From assembly GCA_001724265.1 (NCBI GenBank), contig MEDY01000216.1, positions 1 through 49,262 of the forward strand: DNA of 49,262 nt, written 5' to 3'. Shown here in pieces: positions 1 through 10,939 of this stretch. The notes under the pieces are model-generated. The model was not told where the DNA came from, made no database searches, and saw only the letters and a program-made list of their open reading frames with translations. A program made the translations under genes and the position numbers. The number at the start of each line of letters is the position of its first letter. The first letter of the stretch is position 1. This DNA is from Rhizaria sp. SCN 62-66. Lineage: Eukaryota; Rhizaria, unplaced.

Positions 1-397
1 TCTTGGCGGCAAGGATGTTAGACTTGTGCGCCTCCATGCCGCGCAGGCGCTGCTGCTTGCCCTGATCACGGAGGATGATAAAGGGCTGGCCATTCTCTGA
101 GGATGTCGTGGGGCACATGATTTTAGAGCGTGAGCACGAAAAGAAATCAACAGGTTAGAGCGCACTAAGTCGCATCAACAGATATACCAATCAATTTTAA
201 AGACATAAGATGAACTCAATTCCGTATCAGAGCGCGGGTTGGTGCTCTAAAGGGTTATGCATGTGAGACGGAACGAGGTGTCCATGAGGCACACGACAGC
301 GCAATTGAGAGGAAATATCTCATTGTTCCCGGGGTTGAATAGAGAACGTACCATCGTAGGCAACCTGGGGGTTTGCGAAATCGGGGTTAACTGCCAT
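1..397 (-). CDS. CCT5: T-complex protein 1 subunit epsilon (CCT5), 5' part
   Basis: CCT5 is one of the eight subunits of the cytosolic TRiC/CCT chaperonin, which folds actin, tubulin and many other proteins using ATP. Two exons are visible. Exon 1 is 352-397 (ATG at 397, MAVNPDFANPQVAYD), then an intron at 97-351 with donor GTACGT and acceptor CCTCAG, then exon 2 from 96 to the left edge. The join restores codon GAG and gives VAYDENGQPFIILRDQG, followed by LRGMEAHKSNILAAK. This matches the family N-terminus, where human has LAFDEYGRPFLIIKDQ and yeast has QDEMGRPFIIVKDQG. Only about 47 residues of an expected 540 or so are present; the ATP-binding parts lie outside the window. An ATG at 118 is in frame with exon 2, but it would lose the conserved DE, so I prefer the spliced start. 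Its upstream neighbour on the same strand ends at 603. Confidence 0.93.
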
Positions 398-602
398 ATT
401 AAAGCTATTCACGTCCGAAAACAGACAAATCGATTCAAACCAGATCTGCTCCTGTTCAAATTCGGGAAACAGCCCGCGCACGCAACCGTTGCAGGGCTGG
501 ACCGAAAAAAGGCAGCGACACAGAAATGTCACGATATCCAACTTGAAATCAAAAGTGAACCTTTGTATTACATATCATTTGCTAAATAACATAATCATTG
601 TT

Positions 603-3600
603 TTAAAATCCGCCGTTCGCGCGCGTCTTGGCCTGCGCGTTCCCGGCGTATTTCCCGCTCCACGTCAGCCGCCCGTGTGCCCCCACGCGCAGCACGGGGC
701 CCTCAACGGCGCCCAGTGCCCACCGGCGCACCGCCACGGGGCCCGTCGCGCCCGCAGCGCCACCAAGGCCGTCGTACGCACCAGGCCCCGCGGGCGCAAG
801 CCCGAGCGAGAGGTCCGTCAGCGCGCCCGCGGTCGCCGCAGTCAGGCCCAGCGCAGCACCGTGGCCGAGACCGCTGCGGCCAGCGCTGCCGCCGCTGCTG
901 ATGTTGCTGTGCGAGGGTAGCGGCGTGGTGAGCGCGTTGCGGTGGATGGAGACGGTTGCGGCGGGCGCGGCGCGGAACCGGCGGTCGAGCCAGCGCTGTT
1001 CCACCGCGATCACGTCCTCGCTCTCCTCGCCTGCGCCCGCGCCCGCACCTGCGCCCGCAGCGGCCGCGGCAGTGCCAGCGGCGCCAGCAGCGGTGCCGGC
1101 GGCGGGCCGGTTCTCGGCAAGCACCAGTGCCTGCTGCTGCTGCTCAATCTGCTGGAGCTGTTGCTGCTGCTGCGCGCTGACGGCGCCCGCGCCGCCAGCC
1201 CGCGCCTTGGCCTCTGCCGCGGCGGCTGCGCGCGCGCGCAGCGCCCCTCTGGCGGCCGAGGACTGGAGCCCGCGCGCCCAGGCCGCGGCGGCCGAGTGCG
1301 TGCCCATCGCGCGCACGCCGCGGCCGCGCGGCAGGGCGCCCGCCGCGATCACCGCCGCCGCAGCGGCCGCCGCGGCCGCCGACGACTGCGGCGGCGCCGC
1401 GCCGGCTGAGGCGGAGCCCGCACCGACGCCAGCGCCAGCGGCCGCGGAACCCGGGACAGAGTTGTTAGCGATGTTGGCGCTGCTCACATACCCGTTGTGG
1501 CTGTGAAACGCACCAACGCCGCCGCCGACAGCAGCGCTGGCGGCAGCAGCACTGGCCGCGTTGCCGTTGCTGCCCATGTGGCTGAGGTTGACGCCGCCGC
1601 CGTTCGCGCCGGTGCCCGGGTGTCCGGCTCTGAGTCCCGCCGCGCCGCCGCCGCCGCGGAGCGCGCTGAGGCCGCTGCCGGCGTGCGGCCCGCCCTGGAC
1701 GAGCAGTGCAGCGGCCTCAGCCTCGGCGGCGGCGGCCAGCGCGGCGGCGGCCGTGGCGGCGGCGGCCTCCTCCTCGGCCTCGGCGACGGCGTCGGCCTCG
1801 GCGTCCTCCAGGTCGCGCAGCCCCGCGGGTTCGCCGGCGCCAGCGGCGGCCGCGCCCGCGGAGGACGCGGCCGACGCAGAGGCTGAGGAGCCAGAGTCGC
1901 GACTGCCGTTGCGGCCGCCGGCGCGGAGGACCGTCGCCAAGGGACGCAGAAGTCCTAGAGATAAGGCAACACAAAAGACATGAGTAGAGATATGAGATAT
2001 TTGACATCAATAAAAACAACTCAAGTGAGACAACAAATATTTGCAGAATAGTCTATCTCATGCAAGTCAAGCAGTGATGCAGTACGTACCGGGGTCGAAG
2101 TTGACGGAGGGCTCCCACCAGGAGCGCAGGAAGAGCCTAAAGTCGGCCTCGGACACAGCGCCCGTGGCGTCTGCGACGGCCAGCTCGTCCAGGTCAAGCA
2201 GCCCCTCGCCCCAGCCACCGCTGGGCGCGGCCGCGGCGCCGCCCGACCCCGTGAGCTCGCCAGACACAGCGCCAGAGCCCGCGCCGGCGCCGGGGCCGCC
2301 CTTACGACCGCCCGCGCCGTTCGCGTTGGCAACGGCGGCGGCGGCGGCGGCGGCGTTCTTGCGCCTAGCCGTGAGTGCGGCGACCACAGCGCCGGCCCCG
2401 CGCGCGCCTGAGTAGGCCGACGCCGACGCCGCGGCGGCGACCGCAGCCGCCGAGGAGGACGACGACGTGCCCGCGCCCGCGGGGCCCGCGGCAGCCGCGG
2501 CGGCCGCGTCGTCATCCTCGCGCGCGCCCTCGGTGACGACGCGCAGCAGCTCCTCCTTGCTGACGCGGCCGCCGCCGGCGCGTGCCAGGGCCAGGAAGCG
2601 GAACGCGGCGGCCTCGCGCTGCGCCGCCGTCAGATGCGTCGGCGGCGTCAGCAGCGAGACGGAGCGCGACCACGACACCTCGCCCGAACGCAGCCCGCGG
2701 CGGTGCAGCAGCAGCGCCAGCAGGTCCGCCGCAGAGACGAGGCTGTCGCTGTCGGCCGTGTTCAGGTCAAACACCCCGCCGCTGCCGCTGCCGCCACCGC
2801 CGAGACCGAGACCGGCGCCGCCGCCGTTCGCGGAGCCGGGCGCAGAGAGGACGCCGACGCTGGGGCTGGAGCTCAGCAGCGCGCCCGTGCCAGCAAGGCG
2901 GCCCGGTGCGAAGAAGTCGGGCGTGTAGCCCGCGGCGGCGAGCTCCTTGCCGATCGGCTGCGTCGCCGGGTGCGAAAGCAGCGCCGCCACGCACGCGCCC
3001 AGCCGCGCGCGGCCCGCCTGCGCCTGCGCCTGTGTCGGCGTCGGCGTCGGCGAGGCCGCCGTGGCCGTCGCGCCGGCGGGTGACGTGGCTGCAAGCGACA
3101 CCGCCGCGATCGACGTGCTACCAATGTTGGCGACGCCGACGATGTTCCCGCTGGCGCCGGCGCCCGCGCCGGAGGCGGTGGCGCCGGCGGAGCCCAGCAG
3201 CGCGTGCGGAGAGAGCCCGAAGCCGAGGCCGAGCGAGGCAAGGCCGGCCGCCACGGCGGCGGGGGCCACGCTCCCGCCCGGCGCGCTGTGCCCGTGCCCG
3301 TGCCCGTGCCCGTGCCCGTGCCCGTGCCCGTGCGCGTGCCCGTGCGCGGCGCCCCCGCCCCCGCCATAGTAGGACCCGTGCGCGCTCGCCGCCGACGGCG
3401 CGGTGCCTGTGCCGGAGGCCCCGGGCACGGCGGGCAGCGTGAGCGCCAGCGAGCCTGCGCCAGCGCCGACGAGAGAGTCCGCGTCGGCGTCGGCGGCGAC
3501 GCGGTCCACAGTGCGCTGCATGGCGCCGATGAGCTGCCGCGTGAGCGACACGGGCACGGCCGAGCGCAGCACGTTGAGCTGTTCGCGCGTGGCGCCCACG

Positions 3601-5840
3601 TAGAGCGCCTCGAGCAGCCGCGGGAAGGACAGGTACGCGTGCAGTGCGGCCTCCAGCTCCGCCGCGGGGACTCCTGTCGCCGCCGCCGCCGCCAGCGCGG
3701 CGGGGGACAGCACCAGGTTCGCGTTGCTGCCGTTGCCGCTGCTGCTGCAGCCGCTGCTGTTGCTGCTGCTGCTGTTGTTATTATTGTTACTGTTGCTCAC
3801 GTGTCCGCTGTTGCGTGCACCGGTACCGTTGGCGCGCCCGTTCGGCCCGGCCACAGCGGCGTTGCCGGGGCCGGCGGCGGCGTTGTTCGCGGACTGGCGC
3901 GCGAGCGGGTCGCCCGTGGCGGCGGCCCACGCGGCCGACGCTTCATCCTCGAAGCCCGAGATGGCGGCGGCCGAGGGCAGACGCGCGATGCGCGCCAGCA
4001 TCGCCGGCTCCGCCAGCGCGGCCGCAAGGTCGCGCGCAAGCGCCGAGGCCTGCAGCAGCGCGGGGGGCGGCCGCCGCAGCACGTGCAGGCGGATGAGGCC
4101 GCGCGCGTCGGCGTCGAGGGCGTCGAAGACCGCGAACAGCGCGCGGGCCTCGCGGGGGGAGAACTGGGTTGGGGGGAAGCGCGCAAGGCAAGGGGGTTGA
4201 GGATATGGAGATACGGTGAGACAATACTGATTGATGATGATGTTACGCTAGCTAAATTTTACAAAACAACTCAAGAGATCACTGGAAAACAGAATATGGT
4301 AATGAAATTTGTTAATGCGCACCTTCTCCGAGAAGCGGAAGCGAACCATGGCGCCGGAGTTGAGACTGCCCTTGCCGCTGCCACTGCCGCTGCCGGACGC
4401 GCCGGCGCTGCCCCGGGCCCGCGCGCGGCGGCCGCTGCCGGGCGCAGTGCCGCCTGCCGCCGCGGGCGCAGTTGCCGCTGCAGCAGCGCTCGCAGCGGCC
4501 CTGGGTTGCGACTGTTGCTGCTGCTGTTGGAAACTGCTCGAGGACTGGCCGCCCCGCGCGCCGCCGCCGCTGGAGGCCCCCGTGAAGGAGCCCAGTCCCA
4601 GCAGCGCCAGCGGCGACGGCAGCGGCTGCCCCCTGTTGTACGCGGCGCCACCCCCGCTCGCGGCCGCCGCAGTCGCCGCCGCAGTGAGCTGTGGCGCGAA
4701 CCCGAGCGCCGAGGCCAGCTCGCTCGCCGTGAGCCCCGCGGCGCCCGCACGCCGGGCCTCGGACGCCACATGCGCCAGCGCCGCCGCCAGCGCGCCCGCG
4801 CCCGCGCTCACGGCCGCCGCCAGCGCGGAGGCCCGGTTCGGCGTGCTCTCTGACAGGAGCAGCAGCGCGCGCGCAACGTCCTCCTCCGCAGCGCCGCCAG
4901 CGCCGCCATTGCCGGCGGCGGCGGTGCTGCCGAACACGTTGGCACTCGCGCCGCCGCCGGTGTGCAGGGTTGGGAAGGGGGCAGCGGGGAGCGCGAAGAC
5001 GCAGGCGACCGCGTTGGCGACGTGCGCGAACAGGCGCAGCACGCATTTACGCGGCATGCCGCCCCGGCCGCGCGCGCGCCCACGCACGCGGCCACCCACC
5101 GCGCCCGCGCTCGCACCCGCGGCCGCAGGCGTCAGCGTCGCAGTCGTCGATGCAGCAGCAGTGGCGGGAGTGGTTGCTGCAGCGGCGGCGTCAGGGCTCG
5201 CGGCGCCTCCAGCCGCGGCAACTGAGGCGCCGGGAGCGCCCTTCAACGGCGTCGCCGCAGCGCCGCCCGCGGCGGGCTTGCCGGGGGCCGAGCGCGAGGG
5301 CGGGCGGCGGCTGCTGAAGCGGTACGTGGCCGCCGCGGCCGCGGCCTGGTCGTGGCCATACGCAGCGGGACCCGGGCCGCCGGCGCCGGCGGTGGCGACG
5401 GCGCGGCCGCCCGCCGCGGCGGCGGCGGCGGCGGCGGCGGCCGTGGCGGCGGTGGGCCCCGCAAGCGCGTCCGCGTCGAGGTCCTCGGGCGCGAGCGAGA
5501 AGAGCGCGCACAGCGCGTCGGCCTTGGCGCGCGGGGCGGCGTCGCAGAGTAGCACCAGCACGGTCACCAGGTGCGCGAAGGGCACCGTGGTCAGTGGCGG
5601 CACCGCGCCCGCGCCGGCGGCGTTGGCGGCGGCTGGGGACGCGGCGGAGAGGTGCGCGGCGAAGAGCGCGGGGTCGCCGCCGAGCGCCTACCACACCGCG
5701 GCCGCGGGCGGCGAGAAGGAGCCCACCGCCGGCGCGGGCGGGCCCGAGAGCGACGGGGACGGGAGCGGCGGCGCGGCGGCCGCGACAGGGCTCGGCACGG
5801 CGTCGCCGTCCGCCGGGAAGGCCAGGTCTGCGTCGACGTC

Positions 5841-5883
<43 letters not shown>

Positions 5884-6281
5884 AAGTTACTGTCGGTGTT
5901 GCTGGCGGGCGAGAGGGGAAACTGTGGGGAGCCGGGGCCCACCGCGACGGCGGCAAGTGGGCCAATAAACGCGCGCGCGGCCGCGCCGTCGCCCGCGGCG
6001 CCGATGCGGAGGTCCGCGGGGATGAGCTGCGCGATGTCGGGGACGCGGCCCAGGCGGGCGTTTTGCGAGCCCGCGGCCTGGGGCCCGCAGAGGCGGAGGA
6101 ACATCACGGGGTCAACGGCGTAGCCGAAGCCCGCCTGGTGGCGCTCAAACAGAGGCGTCAGGGCGCGGATGTCGACCAGAGACCAGCGGCCAAAGTGGCG
6201 CAGGGCCGGGTGGATGCAGTCGGCCCAGCACCGCACAGGATCCTTGTGGGCCTCCAAGAGCACATCCAAGATGTTGCCCAT
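603..6281 (-). CDS. giant EF-hand-like low-complexity protein (in-frame TAG at codon 198)
   Basis: Exons: 4323-6281, 2090-4163 and 603-1954. The introns are 4164-4322 (donor GTGCGC, acceptor CCCAG) and 1955-2089 (donor GTACGT, acceptor CTCTAG). Phases agree at both joins (0, then 1+2) and give 1,794 residues ending in TAA. One in-frame TAG occurs at 5688-5690; the same frame continues as ALGGDPALFAAHL. I do not recognise a named family. EF-hand-like units recur: FERHQAGFGYAVDPVMFL (about 45-62), FDALDADARGLIRL (about 665), FDLNTADSDSLVS (about 1117), FRFLALARAGGGRVSKEEL (about 1175) and LDELAVADATGAVSEADF (about 1312). Several loops lack canonical ligands, so calcium binding is uncertain. Between them lie Ala/Ser/Gly tracts, a 13-Ser run and a Gly-His repeat. 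MGN at the start resembles an N-myristoylation site, but residue 6 is Asp, which is unfavourable. It is divergent to another EF-hand gene. Confidence 0.72.
3288..3347. repeat. hexanucleotide repeat (GTGCCC)n coding (Gly-His)n
   Basis: Ten near-perfect copies of GTGCCC, with two GTGCGC variants near the end. On the minus strand this encodes alternating His and Gly in the EF-hand gene. The near-identity of units suggests recent slippage. Confidence 0.9.
5688..5690 (-). other. in-frame TAG, candidate sense codon
   Basis: Codon 198 of the EF-hand gene reads GTG TGG TAG GCG CTC GGC on the minus strand. Both sides are GC-rich coding sequence in the same frame (197 codons before, 455 after up to the next intron). 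No GTNCGY donor upstream pairs with this TAG as a 3' splice site. GTGCGG at about 6236 would remove 180 well-formed GC-rich codons, unlike the AT-richer real introns. Read as Gln, the local protein is AAAVWQALGGDPALF. Confidence 0.7.
5844..5882. repeat. (GCT)13 microsatellite coding poly-Ser
   Basis: Thirteen perfect GCT units, read on the minus strand as AGC, giving a Ser run just before an acidic DDVDAD stretch in the EF-hand gene. A perfect tract of this length is likely length-polymorphic. Confidence 0.95.
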
Positions 6282-6602
6282 GGGAGACCTGTTTGATCGT
6301 CCAGAAAGGATTTAAGAAAATAAATGAATATTTGTAAGTTTGAATTGTCTAAACATTGAATTACACGTCTTGGAGATGCTACTGGCATGTGACTTGATCA
6401 GATTTCAAAACTGGCTTGACGATCAGGCTAAACCGTTTCTTTCGACCATGTACACGAGGGAGAGTTCAAAGTCGAACTGAAACAAAGCATAACTCACTTC
6501 AATAGCCATTAAGTGATAAATTAGGCGCGGATTGCGATACCTGTGTTGTTCATTTTTATAATCCCTTTTTACTGCTTTTAAATTTGTTCTTGAATAGGGC
6601 TT
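6282..6602. promoter_or_regulatory. bidirectional intergenic promoter region between two EF-hand genes
   Basis: A 321-bp AT-rich gap between two start codons facing away from each other. It must hold both 5' UTRs and promoters. I see no clear TATA box or other core element, and no GTNCGY donor that would imply an upstream exon for the minus-strand gene. Inferred from gene layout only. Confidence 0.5.
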
Positions 6603-8021
6603 ATGAACCGTGACAAGCCCGCGGTGGAGATGCCCGAGGTGCGAATCGACCCCGTCAAGTTCGCGCTCGACGACTTCGGTCTCGACGACGACTGGCAAAC
6701 GCTCACGCACGAAGACGTGCGCGACCTTCAGAAGCTCTTCGAGTTCTTTGTCGCCCAGGTACGCCCTTATCATTCTCTTCAACACTCCTCTCCAAGTAAC
6801 CACCTTTCGATCGCCTGCTCTGTTCATGACTATGCTCATTATCTGCTCTGCTTGACCCAATACCTTTCTGTTTGCTGCTCGCGTGTGCATTTTCCTGCGC
6901 AGAACCCCGATACGGTGGACCCCGCGGATGAAGAGGAGGACGACGACCCGACGGACGACGAGGACGACGCCGCCGCGCTCGTGGGCTACCCCAACTCATC
7001 CTCGCTCAACAACCCCTCTGCCACCCAAAGCTCCGGAGCGCTCTCCGACGGCAACGCGGCCTTCTCGGCATCAGGCCCCGTCCCGGGCGCGGTGGCGGCG
7101 GCGAGCAAGCCGAAGCGGCCGCGCGTCTTTTCGACCCGCGGCGCGGCGCGGCTGCTGCAGGCGCTGGGGCTCTTCCTGCCCTTCCGCGACGTCCAGCGCA
7201 TGCTCAACGACACCAAGCGCTACATCGACCACGTACGTCCGGCAGTCATGCAACCGCTACTCAGACTGCGCGGTGTATCTTGTGTGATCATGAAATATGT
7301 CATTCTATGTTGATTCCCAACGTCATCGTGCTCACCTGTCTCCGCAATTTCCACAACTTATTCTTCGTTTTTATTAACAGGGCCGCCCCGCGGGCGCGCT
7401 TGATGCCGGCCTGACCTCTGCCTCGTCTTCTGGCGGCCCTGGCGGCGACCCGGCGTCCGCAGACGGCGGCTTTTATATCCCGGCCTCTGACGTGCGCGGC
7501 CTGACGTACGACGACTTCGTCATGCTCTATGCGCTCGCCAGCAAGGAGCTCTCCACCGACCGCGAAGTACGCCAGATTGTTATATATGTGTTTGTGTAGC
7601 CGTGCAATACGAAATCGCACATTCGTGTAATCGCACTCATCACTTCACTCGTAGTCATGTTCTCGCCTCTCTCACGCATGCCTTGTTTTCACTCACCTTG
7701 ACTCGATGTCTCCATTGTCCTCGCTCTCCTTCACTCCATCCTTAGGTGCGCGAGGCGTTCCGGTTTCTGGACGACGACTTCGACGGCTTCGTCGAGGTGC
7801 CGAAGCTGGTGGCCGTGTTGGGCCCGCTGCTGGGGCTCGACGCGCCGCGCACGCAGGCGCTGCTGCTTAAGGCGCGCGCGCCCGCCGCGGCGGGCAAACT
7901 GGCCCAGACCGGACACGGCGCCGCGCGCGCGCAGGCTGCGCAGTCGGCGCTGAGTCCGCAGGACTGGCTTCAGACCGGCAAGATGTCCTACGCAGAGTTC
8001 GTCGAGTTCCTCAGCATGTGA
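6603..8021 (+). CDS. EF-hand protein, calmodulin/centrin-like architecture
   Basis: Four exons: 6603-6758, 6903-7232, 7381-7566 and 7746-8021. Donors are GTACGC, GTACGT and GTACGC; acceptors end GCAG, ACAG and TTAG. All three introns (144, 148 and 179 bp) are phase 0. The product is 315 residues ending in TGA. Residues 30-52 form an amphipathic helix (EDVRDLQKLFEFFVAQ). An acidic DEEEDDDPTDDEDD stretch, a Ser-rich linker and KPKRPRVFSTRGAARLLQAL follow, and GLTYDDFVMLYA is a second helix. The best EF-hand is near 233 (VREAFRFLDDDFDGFVEVPK): the loop has D at 1, 3 and 5 and G at 6, but Lys at position 12, where Glu is normal. It is followed by a degenerate partner, KMSYAEFVEFLSM. This suggests a Ca2+ sensor with at most one or two working sites. 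I cannot name an orthologue. Confidence 0.85.
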
Positions 8022-8535
8022 GGCGAGGGCGGTGTGCTCGCTCGCTCAGTCCCACTCACTCACCGGTCACTTGGTAATGGTGAAGCGTTGTAATTCGTGA
8101 TGTTATATAGCAAGTCGTTTTCTTTCGTAGTCTTAGTTTGTTTGATTTATCGTTTCTTTTGTCATGTTTTACTGTCCCCGAAGCTGGACAACAACCTTTA
8201 AGAATGTTGAATGTATTAAGCTTACATCCAACTATAAAATCGTGGATAATACACATATCAGCACATATATCACTGTTATAATCATACCTAAATATAAATT
8301 CAGTCATCGAACCTCATATGTAGGCACTTGACGAAGCTTGTGTCGCGATAAATAGCGCATTCTCACTAGTCAGTGTTTAGTGTGTTTCTAACAGTGCACA
8401 TCCACGCACAGAAAAGAATCGAAATCGCACGCGAGACAGTAGTAGAGCAATGGCCAGTGCTGAACGTGGTTTGTGTTGCAAAATACATATAGACAAGGCT
8501 TTTTCTGTCGATAACGGTGTCAGAGGGTGAGTGGC
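8022..8535. other. AT-rich 3' gap between convergent genes
   Basis: Lies between the stops of the plus-strand EF-hand gene and the minus-strand CBP4-like gene. It should hold both 3' UTRs. A short minus-strand frame at 8056-8307 has no coding signature. I see no RNA gene or repeat here. Confidence 0.5.
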
Positions 8536-9126
8536 TCACTTGGTCGCGCTCGAGTCAGCCGGAGCAGCGGCGGCGGCGCTAGCGTCGCCGGCGGCCGGGG
8601 CGGTGCCGGGGGCGGGGAGCGGCCAGGTGCGGCCCGTGGGAGCCGTGTCAACGTTCTTGAGGTAGGGCGCATGGCTGACGATGCCCTCGAAGTCCTTTTG
8701 CGTCATGCGGCCGCGCGTCTCGCGCGAGCGGTTGATCATGTGCTGCGGGGTCGACGGAGTGAAAAGAGCATACAGAGGTGAGATTTAAGCAAAAACAAGT
8801 AAATTGGTACGATTCGCAGTCTTGAATAAGACTTAAATATGATATCTCAGAACCATTTGCGAAATAGAGCGTATGGTGCGATATAAATGGTGTGAAAGTG
8901 AACGAACCTGGAGGTTTTGTGAGGTGACGACGGCGCGCTCCTCGAAGACGCGGCGCTCCTCGGGAGTGAGGTTAGCAACCATGCGCTCAGAGGAGGGTTC
9001 AGAAATGAACTTGACGCCAAGGTACGTAGGAACGATAAGGATCATCGATGCCAATGTACCGCGCACGAGGCGTTGCATGAAAGTCAGCTCCTTAATCGGG
9101 TTCACACTCTTGACGAAAGTGGTCAT
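8536..9126 (-). CDS. single-TM mitochondrial protein, CBP4/UQCC3-like (bc1 complex assembly)
   Basis: Two exons, 8908-9126 and 8536-8742. The 165-bp intron has donor GTTCGT and acceptor CGCAG and is phase 0. The product is 141 residues ending in TGA. Residues about 24-42 (TLASMILIVPTYLGVKFIS) form one hydrophobic segment near the N-terminus. After it comes EPSSERMVANLTPEERRVFE. That order (short N-tail, one TM, a Pro/Ser turn, L-[ST]-P-E-x-R, then a charged helix) resembles yeast CBP4 and its animal counterpart UQCC3, inner-membrane factors for assembly of respiratory complex III. The resemblance is short and judged by eye, so I leave the symbol empty. The C-terminus (about 115-141) is an Ala/Pro/Ser tail typical of this genome. 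Start ATG 9126 is the only one in the frame before the TM segment that leaves a full N-tail. Confidence 0.72.
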
Positions 9127-9451
9127 GTCTTTCTATGATTTAAATGCACATGTATGAGAGTGTAAAAAGACGATCAAAATTGAACATTGTTTTTAAACTC
9201 AATTCTATGTATCAACGCGCCGCTGATGCTCAGACAACGGCACATCTGGTATCTAAATAACGTTTGTCGGCTGGAAGCTCAGCTGCGGCAATCAAGCTCA
9301 CTCCACCACAAACCATGAAATCAAGTGACGCGCATCGAAGTTTGCGTAGGTACGACTAAATATCGGTATAACACGCAACGCGTATATTTTAAACCTGGAG
9401 CTCAAGGTGTAGCACTAAATATGATAGTTATGGCTGTTGGAAGCTATGATG
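9127..9451. other. AT-rich gap, 5' flank of CBP4-like gene and 3' flank of CDIN1-like gene
   Basis: 325 bp between two minus-strand genes. No open frame with coding composition, no tRNA-like box and no AATAAA on the minus strand were seen. Confidence 0.45.
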
Positions 9452-10907
9452 TCACCAAAGTGCCAAAGGGAGATCCATGAGCACCGTGACCGCAGTCTCC
9501 GCCCCGGCCGCGCCGGAGCCACCCGCGCCCGCGCCGCCCGCCGCCGCGCTGCCGCCCGCGCCGCCCAGCGGCCCTGCGTCGGCGCCCCAGAGCGCGCGCG
9601 GCCAGAGCTGGTCGCGCGCCGCAGTGACGGCCTCAACCGCCATGCCCATGCCTTGGCCGGTGGTGACAGTGACGGTGTGTGGCTCCCGCCCCGCGCTCGC
9701 AGTCGCCTCCATGCATCCGCCGTCGCTCGCCGCAGCCACGCCTGCTGTCATGTCTGTTGTCGGTGCTGCTGTCGGCGATGTTGGCAAAGCGGGGCCGTAG
9801 AACGCGGGGTCGATCCAGAGCGGCACATCGGGGCGAGGCAGCGGCGTCAGCGCGGGCCGCAGCAGCCACTGCGCGCCGCCACCCTTCCCCGCGCCAGAGC
9901 CAGAACTAGAGCCAGCGCCAGAGCCAGTGTCAGCGCCAGGGGCACTGCATGCCGTGGCGTCAGCGGCGTCAAGCGCGCTCTTGCCGCCAACGACACCCGC
10001 GCCCGCGCTCGCAGTCGCGCCCCCGGGGAGTGCAGACGGGCTGTTGTGGAGAGAGGTGCGAAGCCTGAACGAGGCTACAGCGACGGGGGCGGCGGCCGCG
10101 GCGACGGCAGCGGCGGCGCGCGCGGCTGCAGTAAGTACAATCTCCGCAGCCTCCGCAGGCGCCAAAGCTGTGTCTTCATTGTTATTGCTATTGTCACTGC
10201 TGTCCGCGACGGCTGACGCAATGACGTCTTCGAGCATCTCGAGCAAGGGCCGTGTCGGCAGGCCGCGCGCCGTCACACCGACGGAGGCGTCCACGGTCGT
10301 GCTCACAGTCACCCCGCAGCCGCCCACGGTCGCCCCCGGTGCGCTCGCTGGCGCGGCACCGCTACTCCCAGTCACGGGGAAAGTTGGACTGCTTGCGTTC
10401 GCGCCGGCGCTTGTGTTGGCGCCGGCAGCCGCGGTGATTGTGGTCGCGCCGACGGGCGGCAGCAGCGGCACGGTACCCACGGTCACCGTAAGCGGCACGA
10501 CAAGCTCCCGCGACGGATCGTGGCGGCTCACGGTCACGCCGCTGCAGCAGTGGCAGACAGGCGCGGCCGACGCCGACGCCGGCGCCGCACTGTGAGCTGT
10601 GTCCGCAGGCTCCGCGCCCCATGGACTCAGAGTCAGGGTTAAGCCGCCTCGATAAGGACTCGAGCCGCCCTGTCGTTGTGGCGCGCAGTGCCGCTGCGGC
10701 GGCCCGAGCTCGTAGCGCACCACGGGCAGCGTGCCCAGGTCTACGTGCGCCAGCTCGACGAGGTCCAGCGCGGCCGTCGCCGCAGCGGTCGCCAGGGTGG
10801 CGGCGCACGCCGCAAGAAGGGCGCGGGCTGCGCCATTGCCCGCACTGCAGCCGGGGTAGGGGGCGACTGCGCCCGAGTCGCCGACCTGCGGCAATGAGCG
10901 TTGTTGT

Positions 10908-10939
<32 letters not shown>

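Noticed and set aside
257-589. Plus-strand 110-codon frame near the left edge
   Set aside because: It covers the first exon and intron of CCT5 on the other strand, and its composition matches the gap.
3204-6123. Long plus-strand open frames (549 and 604 codons) opposite the EF-hand gene
   Set aside because: They are antisense to well-spliced coding sequence and exist because GC-rich Ala/Gly/Ser codons rarely give stops in reverse. No domain is visible.
8056-8307. Minus-strand 83-codon frame between convergent genes
   Set aside because: AT-rich 3' flank with no start context or motif.
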